Origin: Bacillota bacterium
GTDB taxonomy: Bacteria > Bacillota > Clostridia > Saccharofermentanales > Fastidiosipilaceae
Direction of reading: 5' to 3'
DNA: 40,050 nt
NCBI GenBank assembly: GCA_023388435.1
Contig: JAEWGG010000025.1
Coordinates: 1-40,050, forward strand
This document shows, in pieces, positions 25,693 through 33,729 of this stretch. The position numbers and the translations under genes are program-made. Under the pieces are notes generated by a model, which was not told the DNA's origin, made no database searches, and saw only the letters and a program-made list of their open reading frames with translations. Every line of letters begins with the position of its first letter. Within the stretch, counting starts at the first letter, position 1.

Positions 25693-27195
25693 CTATATGA
25701 GCTGTTCGTAGAAGAAGTCCAGACCTCCGTAGCGGATGTGGCAGCGTGGGGGCAGCCGCTGGGCCAGGCCGGGTTCCTCCTGCTGGCCGTCAAGGCTCAG
25801 GATTCGCCCGCTGTGAAGGGCCTGGATTTCGTAGGCCCCGTCCTTAAAGTCCCAGATCCATTCGAGGGCCAGCTCATCGGGCAGACCCAGTGGAGCGAGG
25901 CAGCGCCCCTGGTCCAGGCCGAAGGCCAGAACAGGCTCCTCCAGCAGCAACCAGCAGGTGGAGGGATCGGGAGAAAAGTCCTGGGCCCTGAAGCCTGAGC
26001 GTTCCTCCTCGTAGAGCTCCAGGCGGTAGAGGCGAGCGAGGGGGGCGCCCCTGGGCCGTGAGCTCAGAGATTTGCGTCGCAGCTCATCATAGTAGCGCCG
26101 TTCCTCCAGAAATTTCTGACGCAGCTGGTAGGGGGACTCCGTTGAGCCTGAGAGCGGGCTGGAGGGGGAGAAGAGGCTGTAGAGGCAGAGCCCCAGGGCC
26201 AGCAGATAGCAGAGCCCGGGAGGGATGAGCGCCCAGTCCGGAGCGGCGGGGCTGAGGCGAGAGAAGAGGAGGCTGCCGCAGAGAAAGCTCAGGGCGGCTG
26301 AGACCAGGAGATAATAGCCCTCCGTCCAGAGCTTGCGCCGGAACCAGGTCCATAGTCGCTGTTGCCACTTTTTCGGGGGGCTGGATCCGAGCTGTGAGGG
26401 GGGAAGCTCCGCCTCCCAGCTGCCTGGCTTGAATTTATCTTCCTGGTCCATGCAGGGGACCTCCTTCGTCTCTTCCAGAAGTACGTCGGAATAAGCTGTC
26501 ACTTCTTGGCGCAGGCCGTCAACTGCCTTGGGGACCAGCGCCTGTCCACAGCAGTTTTCCCAGATCTGGGCGAAGTCCTCGGGGCTGCTGTAGGCGGCCC
26601 GAAGCAGGTTTTGCTTCACTTCGGCCCCCAGGTCCTGGGCCTCTGGGCTGCGCAATAGGAGGTCCTCCACCAGGCGGCCCAGGGCCTCCAAAAAGGCTTC
26701 CTCCTCGCGTTCCAGAGCGCTGTTCAAAGCTGGGTCCAGCCAGTCCTGTTCGGCGAGCAGGTCCAGGTCCACAGGGACTGGGCCATCGCCTTCGCCTGCA
26801 CTCAGGAATGGGGTCTGGGCGCTTGGAAGATAGCAGAAACAGGCCTCAGCCTGGACCCAGGCGATGTGCCTGGTCTCCAGGAGGAGGGCCTCAGAACTGA
26901 GCCCCCAGCTGCGACAGCTCTTGCGGAGTTCCAGCAGGCGACGAAAGAGGCTGCTGTAGGCAGCTAAGCCCAGGCTCAGCTCATCCAGCCAGTGTCCCCC
27001 AGCCTGACTGGGGCCAGCCTGGAAAATCAGGACGGGCCGTCCCTCGTCCTCGCAGTATTCAGGAAGGAGCAGGCCTGGCAGCTGGAGACTACGAAGCTGG
27101 TCAATATCTGCCGTATTGGGTCCCTTTCCCGCTTCGGGCCAGTAGAGCAGCAGCCTCCCGCTGCGTTCCAGGGCCATCGCTCGCTCTCGGCTCAT
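25693..27195 (-). CDS. Tad-locus protein, DUF6382-like with membrane segments and degenerate FHA-like end
   Basis: This 500-residue protein is the last gene of the Tad operon. The N-terminal ~180 residues resemble DUF6382 of clostridial Tad clusters (LLLPEY..., a YSSLFRRLLELRK helix, then IAWVQAEACFCYLP). A proline-rich linker leads to two membrane segments (~residues 294-345). The C-terminal ~120 residues have the length and strand pattern of an FHA domain (AFGLDQGR..., YEIQALHSGRILSLDG, CHIRYGG) but lack the conserved Arg, Ser and His that bind phosphothreonine, so phosphopeptide binding is doubtful. Its role in pilus assembly is unknown; related proteins accompany flp genes. AGGAGG is 4 bases ahead of ATG 27195. 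Confidence 0.6.
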   Translation of the reverse strand: MSRERAMALERSGRLLLYWPEAGKGPNTADIDQLRSLQLPGLLLPEYCEDEGRPVLIFQAGPSQAGGHWLDELSLGLAAYSSLFRRLLELRKSCRSWGLSSEALLLETRHIAWVQAEACFCYLPSAQTPFLSAGEGDGPVPVDLDLLAEQDWLDPALNSALEREEEAFLEALGRLVEDLLLRSPEAQDLGAEVKQNLLRAAYSSPEDFAQIWENCCGQALVPKAVDGLRQEVTAYSDVLLEETKEVPCMDQEDKFKPGSWEAELPPSQLGSSPPKKWQQRLWTWFRRKLWTEGYYLLVSAALSFLCGSLLFSRLSPAAPDWALIPPGLCYLLALGLCLYSLFSPSSPLSGSTESPYQLRQKFLEERRYYDELRRKSLSSRPRGAPLARLYRLELYEEERSGFRAQDFSPDPSTCWLLLEEPVLAFGLDQGRCLAPLGLPDELALEWIWDFKDGAYEIQALHSGRILSLDGQQEEPGLAQRLPPRCHIRYGGLDFFYEQLI

Positions 27196-27220
27196 CTGAC
27201 CTCCTATCTAATTCAGGCCT

Positions 27221-27244
27221 GGGCCGCCCTGTTAGGGGCGGCCC
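27221..27244 (-). other. Hairpin between flp and the DUF6382-like gene
   Basis: GGGCCGCCC (27221-27229) and GGGCGGCCC (27236-27244) form a perfect 9-bp stem with a 6-base loop. No T-run follows in the direction of transcription. It could stabilise the pilin message or reduce readthrough, allowing more pilin than assembly proteins. Confidence 0.65.
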
Positions 27245-27273
27245 GCCTAGGTCCTGACCTCTTATGCAGGAGC

Positions 27274-27507
27274 TTAATAAAAACGGAAATTGCCTGGCTT
27301 AAAGACGCTTTTGAACAGCCGCTGGGCAAAGTTGCTGATCTCGCGGTTGAAAATGAGGGCGAGGGCCAGGAGAATGCCGGTTAGTACTACCACTTCCATG
27401 GTACCCAGACCAGCCTCCTTACTGGCCAGCTGCCTCCGCAGCTTTTCCCGTGCCAGGTACAGGCGTCCCAGTTGTGGATAGGCGTAACGGTAATAGAGAG
27501 CTTTCAT
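27274..27507 (-). CDS. flp: Flp-type pilin
   Basis: The 77-residue protein has a basic N-terminal part, a candidate prepilin site EAG-LGTME (Glu at +5 after cleavage at Gly) and one hydrophobic helix VVVLTGILLALALIF (~residues 39-53), followed by a short amphipathic tail. This matches Flp1-like pilins of Gram-positive Tad systems. It would be processed and assembled by the encoded ATPase and TadB-TadC platform. AAAAAGGAGG lies 5 bases ahead of ATG 27507. No prepilin peptidase gene (TadV) is in the window. Confidence 0.8.
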   Translation of the reverse strand: MKALYYRYAYPQLGRLYLAREKLRRQLASKEAGLGTMEVVVLTGILLALALIFNREISNFAQRLFKSVFKPGNFRFY

Positions 27508-27581
27508 AAATACCTCCTTTTTACTTTTGTGGCCTTCCGGATGCCACGTTCAGTCTAAGCCTTGAGGCCTGGGGACGGGGG

Positions 27582-27609
27582 CGGACAAAGCTGCCGAAAA
27601 CCGACAATT
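27582..27609. promoter_or_regulatory. CCGACAA-type motif pair upstream of flp
   Basis: CGGACAAAG (27582-27590) and CCGACAATT (27601-27609) start 19 bases apart in the 120-base gap ahead of flp. They resemble the exact CCGACAAAA pair upstream of the Tad operon and may be a shared regulator site. Confidence 0.35.
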
Positions 27610-27627
27610 CGCTTCCTGCTTATGGAG

Positions 27628-29226
27628 TCAGACTTGTCCGAAGACCATGAGGGCCGGCCCAGCAGCCAGAAACATTACTGAGAGGAGGTCCAGGAGCATG
27701 GGGAGAAAAAAGAGGCCGCCCCGCCGCTCCAGACGCCGCCGCTCCGCCAGCCGCCTTTCCATCCAGGCCTCGGCGAGCTGCCCGTCGAGGGCCTCGAGGA
27801 GGCCCTGGTCCCCGCTGTGCTGGTAGTTGGCGAGGAGTAGACAGGCTCCGCGGCTGCTGCTGGCGGGAATCTGGGCTGCCAGATATTCCAGGGCCTGACG
27901 GGAGGATTGGGACTGTTTTAGGGCGCTGTACAGACTGCGGACGAGGCCTGCAGCCATCTGTTCCTGGGGAAAGATATCCCGTAGTTCAGCGAGGGCCCGT
28001 AAAAGCGGTAGGCCGTTCTGGCTGAGGGCCTGGATGAGGCTCAGCAGCAGGGGTAGCTGTTCCGTGAGCTCCCGCTGCCGCTGCTGGAGTAGCTGGACGT
28101 CCCGCCCCAGGTGAAGGAGGGGGAGGCAGAGGCCGAGGAGGGTCGGAAGGATAAAAGCCCGCTGTCCGACCAGGGTCAGAAGGAGGCTGGGCGGCCAGAT
28201 TAGGAGGCCCAGGAGGAGAGGGTTCAAGTCCTTTTCCAGCCAGGGGGGTACGCTGCTTGACTGCTGTGTCCGCCCGCCTCCCAGGGCGGCGAAGAAATTT
28301 TCCTGGGCGTAGGCCTGGAGCTGCCAGGCCCCCAGTTGCAGGCGGCGGGGGAGGTGGAGCCAAACGCTCCTATGAGCTTTTGTCATAAATTTGCTCAGAT
28401 GCCCCCAGCTGCTAAGGGACAAGGGTTTCTGAGCACTTGCAGCGCGTGGGGGGCTGGGACGTCTTGAGGGTGCTGCGAGGAGGCGGACCTGACAGTGGAT
28501 GGCGGCGAGGGCGAGGAGCCAGGCCAGACACTGGAGCCAGAAGCTTTGCCGGCTGGGGTTAGGGCCGTTCTGTAAAAAGCGGAAAAAGGGGGCCAGGCAG
28601 AAGGGGAGGAGGGCTAAGATCACGGCCTCCATGCGCTGCTGGGCCTGGCTGGCCAGAACCTCCTCGCGACAGCGTTCCAGGTCGGAGAGAATGCGTTCCA
28701 GGCGCTGGAGCAGGAGGGGGCTGCGCTGGCCGAGTTCGCAGGCTTCGGTGAGCGCGAGGCGCAGCAGACTTAGTTCGGGTATGGGAAAGAGCGGACAGAG
28801 GAGGCGGGCCAGGGCGGCGCTGTTGCGCTCCTGGGCCATTTGCATTTCGAGCTGGTCCAGATTCAGGCCACGGCCCTCCAAATATTGGGCAAAGTCCGGC
28901 AATTGTCGGAGGAGATTGTGCAGACCATGGCGCAGGGACTCCTCCAGGCCCAGACCGAGCTTGAGCTGGGCCAGGCTGTCCTGGAGCAGGAGGCGCAGGG
29001 CTCGCTGGCAGAGTTTTTCCTGGCGGGCTTGGAGCTGGTTTTGCCAACAGAGCCACAGTGGCCAGACGAGGAGGCAGATGCAGGGGAGGAGGGGGCGCCA
29101 GTCGGCCCAGAAGCTGAAATTCAGGGCGAGGGCGACTGCGCCACAGAGCCAGAAGCGGTACTGTCTCAGTGCCGTTGCCAGACGGCCCAGAGCTCTTGTG
29201 ATATTCAGGTTCAGGGATTCAGTCAT
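27628..29226 (-). CDS. Fused TadB-TadC pilus assembly platform protein
   Basis: This 532-residue protein contains two type II secretion F (T2SSF) domains that are normally separate. The first half (~1-245) is TadB-like: a membrane hairpin, the T2SSF helical core (LKLGLGLEESLRHGL ... ALTEACELGQRSPLLLQRLERIL) and a following membrane helix. A hydrophilic linker (~250-325) leads to a TadC-like half with membrane spans, the core LPLLLSLIQALSQNGLPLLRAL ... LLLANYQHSG and a C-terminal hydrophobic helix ending in VMFLAAGPALMVFG. Both are inner platform proteins on which the TadA ATPase acts. The frame is continuous with no internal stop. It overlaps the TadA gene by 8 bases (ATGACTGA), implying coupled translation. 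Confidence 0.85.
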   Translation of the reverse strand: MTESLNLNITRALGRLATALRQYRFWLCGAVALALNFSFWADWRPLLPCICLLVWPLWLCWQNQLQARQEKLCQRALRLLLQDSLAQLKLGLGLEESLRHGLHNLLRQLPDFAQYLEGRGLNLDQLEMQMAQERNSAALARLLCPLFPIPELSLLRLALTEACELGQRSPLLLQRLERILSDLERCREEVLASQAQQRMEAVILALLPFCLAPFFRFLQNGPNPSRQSFWLQCLAWLLALAAIHCQVRLLAAPSRRPSPPRAASAQKPLSLSSWGHLSKFMTKAHRSVWLHLPRRLQLGAWQLQAYAQENFFAALGGGRTQQSSSVPPWLEKDLNPLLLGLLIWPPSLLLTLVGQRAFILPTLLGLCLPLLHLGRDVQLLQQRQRELTEQLPLLLSLIQALSQNGLPLLRALAELRDIFPQEQMAAGLVRSLYSALKQSQSSRQALEYLAAQIPASSSRGACLLLANYQHSGDQGLLEALDGQLAEAWMERRLAERRRLERRGGLFFLPMLLDLLSVMFLAAGPALMVFGQV

Positions 29227-30415
29227 TGCTTAAGACTCCTTTCTCTGCTAGCCGGTAGAGGCTGCGCAGGCGAAAGCGACTGCCGGCGGGCGGACGCAGC
29301 TCGGCGATTTCCTGGACGAAGCGCCGTCCCCCGCTGCGGCGTATATGGATGAGGTAGTCAATGTTGGCGGAGAGGTTGTCGACGATGGCCTCATAGGGCA
29401 GGCGGGAGGCGGCCAGTATCAGCTGGGCCAGGCGGCGCAGCATGTCCAGGCAGCTGTTGGCGTGGGCGGTGGAGAGACTGCCGGGATGACCTGTGTTCAT
29501 AGCTTGAAGGAGGTCCCAGGCCTCGGCCCCACGGACTTCACCGACTATCAGGCGGTCTGGGCGCATACGTAAGGCAGCCCGAATCAGCTGGCCCATGTCC
29601 ACCCCGCCGCTGCCGTCTGGCCCCGGGCTGCGGCATTCCAGGCGGACGAGATTAGCGGCGGATGGGAGTTGTAACTCGGCTGAGTCCTCCACCGTGACCA
29701 GGCGCTCGTCTGGCGGAATGCTCTGGGAGAGAATGTTGAGCAGGGTGGTCTTGCCCGTCCCTGTGCCGCCACAGATGAAGAGGGAGCGACCTTCCTTGAC
29801 AAAGTTCTGCAGCTGGATCAGGCGCGCCTCTGGAATGAAGCCGGAATCGATGAGGGCCTGGGCACTGGGGCGTATGCCGCAAAACTTTCGAATGGTCAGG
29901 GCAGGGCCGTCCGGGGCCACGGGGTGGAGGACGGCGTGGGCCCTCGAACCGTCAGCAAGGCGGAGGTCGGCGATGGGCACAGAGAGGTTAATTTCTCGTC
30001 CCTGTCGGGCGTACATGTAGCGGATCAGATCTTCCAGGTGGCCGCGGTCATCGAAGCGCAGCCCCGTTTCCCAGAGCCTTCCACGACGTTCGACGAAGAT
30101 CCGCTCTGGCCCGTTGACCATAATTTCACTGACCTCTGGATCATCCAGCAGACCCTGGAGGAGGTCGAGGCCGCGAAAACTATGAAAAAGTTCCTGCTGG
30201 AGCTGGCGGCGCTGGCTCAGCCCTATATCCTTACCGAGGAGTTCCAGCTGGATTTGCCTGTCAATAAAGGCCTGAAGCTCGGTCTCCGACATCTGTTCCG
30301 CTCGGCCCTGCTGGTTTAACTGGCGGCGCAGCTCCTGTCTCAGGTCCCGGCGCAGTTCCACGTAGTTTGGAGTCGCCCGGGAGTCTATCGGGGGACTTTT
30401 GTCAGCTTCTCTCAT
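29219..30415 (-). CDS. tadA: Tad pilus assembly ATPase (TadA/CpaF type)
   Basis: The likely start is ATG 30415, which overlaps the upstream stop as ATGA and has GGGAGG just before it, giving 398 residues. The N-terminal ~85 residues are helical and charged. The secretion-ATPase core has ILVNGPE-like EIMVNGPERIFVE, Walker A GGTGTGKTT (216-224), the acidic Asp box TVEDSAELQ, Walker B RPDRLIVGEVRG and the His box TGHPGSLSTAHANS. This is a CpaF-type hexameric motor that drives Flp pilus assembly. A 55-base longer ORF from 30466 is less likely. Confidence 0.93.
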   Translation of the reverse strand: MREADKSPPIDSRATPNYVELRRDLRQELRRQLNQQGRAEQMSETELQAFIDRQIQLELLGKDIGLSQRRQLQQELFHSFRGLDLLQGLLDDPEVSEIMVNGPERIFVERRGRLWETGLRFDDRGHLEDLIRYMYARQGREINLSVPIADLRLADGSRAHAVLHPVAPDGPALTIRKFCGIRPSAQALIDSGFIPEARLIQLQNFVKEGRSLFICGGTGTGKTTLLNILSQSIPPDERLVTVEDSAELQLPSAANLVRLECRSPGPDGSGGVDMGQLIRAALRMRPDRLIVGEVRGAEAWDLLQAMNTGHPGSLSTAHANSCLDMLRRLAQLILAASRLPYEAIVDNLSANIDYLIHIRRSGGRRFVQEIAELRPPAGSRFRLRSLYRLAEKGVLSND

Positions 30416-31389
30416 GGTCCCTCCCAGATTTGGCCAGCGGCCAGGCATCTGTCGTCGTAGCACCACTCCCGGACGGGGAGGCCTGGAGGCAGCTCTCGGA
30501 CGAGGTTCAGAATGCGGTCCTGTACACAGGTCTGGCGCAGGCTGTAAGCCGAGGCGCAGATCTCGAGACGACGGGCGAACTGGAGGAGGGGGCGGAGGCT
30601 GGCCTGAGGCAGTCCGGCCAGGAAGAGATCCAAGCCCCCGAGCTCGCGCGCCTGTTGGGCGAGGGCCAGGGAGAAGGGGACCAGGAGCTGCGGATGCTGG
30701 AGAAAGTGGCTGAGACAGCTTCGGCTGAGTTGAGGAATCTGACCCTGGCAGCGGGCGTGGGCAAAGACCTTTTTTAAAAGAAAGGTGAAGGCGCGCTCAT
30801 CCTGGGCCTGCATGAGACCCTGCATCAGTTCCTCAAGGGCTGGCCGCTGCTCAGTGGAAGGCAGGATGGCGTAGTCCTGACGGCCGCTGAGTTGGAGCAA
30901 AAAGGCGCTGCCGGGATTTTTGCCTTCCCTCTTTCGGCGTTCGAGGATGGCCGGCCAGGCCTGCTGGGGGAGACAGCAGAGCAGGGCCCGAAGACCCTCT
31001 GTGGAGGGAAGGAAGGGGGAGTCTGAGCCAGGCTCCAGCAGGGCCCGAATCCGGGAGCGTATCTGAGCGTAGTCCTGGCGCTGGGGACAGGGCTTGGGAC
31101 TTGTGTCGGCGGACTTGAAGCGGCGGAGTTCAGGGTGGAGTTCCACAGCTTCCGGCCGCTCGCGCAGACCGATATTCTGACAGTCTGTCCAGCGCGGCTT
31201 CCAGTTTGGAAACTGCTTGCTGGTGTAGAGACAGAGACTGGGTTCCTGCCGCCGTCGCCTGACCAGGGCACAGGCCTCGTGGGGCGAGGCTGCCGCGTAC
31301 CAGAGGTACTGGGGAAAACGCTGTTGCAGATGGCTACTCAGCTGCTGGCGGTAGGGCTGTTCGGAATCCATAACCAGGGCGTAACGCAT
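30412..31389 (-). CDS. First gene of Tad operon, unknown function (possible degenerate TadZ/CpaE)
   Basis: I do not recognise this 325-residue protein with certainty. The first ~60 residues (MRYALVMDSEQPYRQQLSSHL ... SLCLYTSK) look like the atypical receiver domain that opens TadZ/CpaE proteins, and the position next to tadA is that of tadZ. No Walker A or other ParA-type motif is visible, so if it is a TadZ relative it has lost ATP binding. The rest is helical, Leu- and Gln-rich, with several Cys. GAGGAGG precedes ATG 31389, and its stop overlaps the tadA start (ATGA), so the two are translationally coupled. Confidence 0.55.
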   Translation of the reverse strand: MRYALVMDSEQPYRQQLSSHLQQRFPQYLWYAAASPHEACALVRRRRQEPSLCLYTSKQFPNWKPRWTDCQNIGLRERPEAVELHPELRRFKSADTSPKPCPQRQDYAQIRSRIRALLEPGSDSPFLPSTEGLRALLCCLPQQAWPAILERRKREGKNPGSAFLLQLSGRQDYAILPSTEQRPALEELMQGLMQAQDERAFTFLLKKVFAHARCQGQIPQLSRSCLSHFLQHPQLLVPFSLALAQQARELGGLDLFLAGLPQASLRPLLQFARRLEICASAYSLRQTCVQDRILNLVRELPPGLPVREWCYDDRCLAAGQIWEGP

Positions 31390-31466
31390 AGGGCCTCCTC
31401 AAAGATCTTAGTCGGGTCAACTGACCTTGTCCTCCCCAGCCTAGCTTTCTGAAAGTCCAGAAAGTT

Positions 31467-31495
31467 CCGACAAAAATGCACAAAACCCGACAAAA
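31467..31495. promoter_or_regulatory. Direct repeat CCGACAAAA x2, 20-bp phased, between Tad operon and metK
   Basis: Exact copies at 31467-31475 and 31487-31495 start 20 bases apart, about two helical turns. They lie in the 173-base divergent gap, upstream of both the Tad operon and the metK promoter. The arrangement suggests a dimeric regulator. Similar copies lie upstream of flp, and CGACAAAA also occurs at 2642-2649. Confidence 0.45.
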
Positions 31496-31507
31496 GGCCG
31501 AAGGCTG

Positions 31508-31536
31508 TTGGAGGCCTAGTTGCCGCGTGTTAATAT
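31508..31536 (+). promoter_or_regulatory. metK promoter
   Basis: TTGGAG (31508-31513) and TAATAT (31531-31536) are separated by 17 bases. Transcription would start near 31543, leaving a ~20-base leader, too short for a SAM riboswitch. Confidence 0.55.
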
Positions 31537-31562
31537 AGCCAGTACGAAAGGAGCGACAAGCC

Positions 31563-32780
31563 ATGCACAAGTGGATGGATATACGTAATAACGAGGTGCT
31601 CTTCTCTTCTGAGTCCGTGACGGAGGGACATCCGGATAAGGTCTGCGACCAGATTTCGGACGCCGTTCTGGATGCCATTTTGGCCCGTGACCCCCAGGCC
31701 CGTGTGGCCTGTGAGACTCTGGTGACAACGGGCCTGGTCTTCGTGACCGGGGAGATCAGTACCAGCGAGTATGTGGATATACAGGGTGTGGTGCGCGGGG
31801 TGCTGCGGCGCATCGGCTACGGCCGTGCGGACCTGGGCTTCGATGCGGAGACCTGTGCCGTGCTGACGGCCATCAATGAGCAGTCCCCGGATATCTCCCA
31901 GGGAGTGACCCAGGCCTACGAGTTGCGGGAGGGGGGACAGGAGCAGGACCGTGAGGACCTCCAGACGGGTGCGGGTGACCAGGGCATGATGTTTGGCTAT
32001 GCCTGCGATGAGACGGATACCTACATGCCCCTGTCCATAGACCTGGCCCACCGCCTGACACGTGAGCTGGCCGACCTGCGCAAGTCGGGGCGCCTCCCTG
32101 GTCTGCGTCCCGACGGCAAGGCCCAGGTGACGGTGCGCTACCGTGACGGCAAGGCCGTGGGTATTAAGACGGTGGTGGTCTCGACGCAGCACGATCCTGA
32201 CTACGCCATGGAGGATCTGCGGCGGGATATCATGGAACAGCTGATTAAGCGCGTTTTGCCTGCTGAGCTTCTGGACGAGGAGACGGAGTACTACATCAAT
32301 CCCACGGGTCGCTTCGAGCTGGGCGGGCCCATGGCCGACTCCGGTCTCACGGGACGCAAATTGATCGTTGACACCTATGGTGGGCGAGCCGCCCACGGCG
32401 GTGGTTCCTTTTCTGGTAAGGATCCGACAAAAGTGGATCGCTCGGCCTGCTACGCCGCCCGCTACATTGCCAAGAATCTGGTGGCTGCAGGACTGGCCCA
32501 GCGCCTCCAGGTTCAGCTGGCCTACTCCATCGGTGTGGCTCGACCCGTGTCCATCGCTGTCGAGACCAATGGCACGGCCCGTGTCCCGGAGGCGCGGCTG
32601 GTGGAGCTGATTCAGGAGCACTTCCCCCTGACGCCCCAGGCCATTATCCGCGAGCTGGATCTGCGCCGACCTATCTATGAAGCTACGGCCTCCTATGGCC
32701 ACTTCGGACGCCAGGACCTGGACCTGCCTTGGGAGCGCCTTGACAAGGTGGAGGTCCTGCGCCAGGCTCTCGAGGCCTGA
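31563..32780 (+). CDS. metK: S-adenosylmethionine synthetase
   Basis: This 405-residue enzyme makes S-adenosylmethionine from methionine and ATP. Signature blocks are all present: ESVTEGHPDK (17-26), the hexapeptide GAGDQG followed by MMFGYA, and the P-loop-like GGGSFSGKDPTKVDRS. It ends with the usual SYGHFGR. Length is normal. AAAGGAG lies 9 bases ahead of ATG 31563. It is probably co-transcribed with comF, which starts 15 bases after its stop. Confidence 0.97.
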   Translation: MHKWMDIRNNEVLFSSESVTEGHPDKVCDQISDAVLDAILARDPQARVACETLVTTGLVFVTGEISTSEYVDIQGVVRGVLRRIGYGRADLGFDAETCAVLTAINEQSPDISQGVTQAYELREGGQEQDREDLQTGAGDQGMMFGYACDETDTYMPLSIDLAHRLTRELADLRKSGRLPGLRPDGKAQVTVRYRDGKAVGIKTVVVSTQHDPDYAMEDLRRDIMEQLIKRVLPAELLDEETEYYINPTGRFELGGPMADSGLTGRKLIVDTYGGRAAHGGGSFSGKDPTKVDRSACYAARYIAKNLVAAGLAQRLQVQLAYSIGVARPVSIAVETNGTARVPEARLVELIQEHFPLTPQAIIRELDLRRPIYEATASYGHFGRQDLDLPWERLDKVEVLRQALEA

Positions 32781-32795
32781 TTGGAGGAGGGGGAC

Positions 32796-33647
32796 ATGGC
32801 CTATCTGCTGGAGCTCTTGATGGACCTGGCCTTTCCCCCCGTCTGTCCCAGCTGTGGCCGGGACGTTGAGGCCTGGGCTCCGGAGGGCTACAGCGCCTCC
32901 AGGCTCTGCCCACAGTGCAGGGCCTCCCTGGCCCGGCGACTGGGGGCTGAGCGCTGGATAGATCTTCTGGATCCTGGTCTGCGCCCCGAGGCCCGGGACT
33001 TTCTGGAGCGGGAGCCGAGGAGTCCGGACCCGATAGATGTACGTAAAAAGCGTCTTCTGACCGTGCAGGCAGAGGCGCTTTTCTATTACAGCGGACCCAT
33101 GGCCCAGGCCCTGCGCAGCTTAAAATTCCGTGACCGGCCGGACTGGGGGCTGGCCCTGGCCCAGCTGCTGGCCGAACAGGAGGTGGAGATCCTGGGTCCG
33201 ACTTTTCCCCAGTGGGAGGCCCTGCTCCCTCTTCCACTGGCTCCGGAACGGCGGCGGGAGCGGGACTATAACCAGAGCGCCCTCCTGCTCGAGGCCCTGG
33301 CGCGACGCTCCGGACTGCCTGTACGTGAGGGCTGCCTGAAAAAGCGCTCGGGGGTACAGCGCCAGGAGGAGGCCGAGCGGGGGCGACGTTTTGCGGGGCA
33401 GGCAGGGGCCTACTTCTGCCCCCAGAAAATCGGCTTACGCCGCCTCCTGCTTTTTGACGATGTCCTGAGCAGTGGTTCCAGCCTCTTCCATGCCGCCCTG
33501 GCCCTGCTTGCTGCGGGGGTGGAAGAACTGGGCTTTTTCTGCCTGGCTGCGGGCCGCAGGAGCGGTATCAAAACGCTCAATATCACAGGATTTAGTGGGC
33601 TTTATAACGATAGAAATAACGAAGATCAATCAAAGTTTCTGAATTGA
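32796..33647 (+). CDS. comF: ComF family protein
   Basis: Start ATG 32796 follows GGAGGAGGGG; a TTG at 32781 would overlap the ribosome site. The 283-residue protein has a zinc-ribbon N-terminus with Cys17, Cys20, Cys38 and Cys41 (CPSC ... CPQC), then a phosphoribosyltransferase-like domain with the PRPP-site variant LLLFDDVLSSGSS (~218-229). In competent bacteria ComF helps DNA uptake or processing; in others its role is unclear. The alternating RDYNQSALL segment is conserved. It is joined to metK, and its stop codon overlaps the -35 of the pta promoter. Confidence 0.9.
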   Translation: MAYLLELLMDLAFPPVCPSCGRDVEAWAPEGYSASRLCPQCRASLARRLGAERWIDLLDPGLRPEARDFLEREPRSPDPIDVRKKRLLTVQAEALFYYSGPMAQALRSLKFRDRPDWGLALAQLLAEQEVEILGPTFPQWEALLPLPLAPERRRERDYNQSALLLEALARRSGLPVREGCLKKRSGVQRQEEAERGRRFAGQAGAYFCPQKIGLRRLLLFDDVLSSGSSLFHAALALLAAGVEELGFFCLAAGRRSGIKTLNITGFSGLYNDRNNEDQSKFLN

Positions 33648-33672
33648 AAAGTAAGGTCAACTTCTCTATAAT
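33644..33672 (+). promoter_or_regulatory. pta promoter
   Basis: TTGAAA (33644-33649) and a perfect TATAAT (33667-33672) are exactly 17 bases apart. The -35 overlaps the comF stop. The leader would be about 50 bases. It is one of the best promoter matches in the window, fitting a highly expressed acetate pathway. Confidence 0.8.
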
Positions 33673-33729
33673 TGTATAGGTAAACGAGCGCCACAATTCC
33701 GGCGCAGGCAAGAGAAAGAAGGTACGTGA

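Noticed and set aside
31496..31562. SAM riboswitch ahead of metK
   Set aside because: The predicted leader is only about 20 bases and no riboswitch-like stems are seen.
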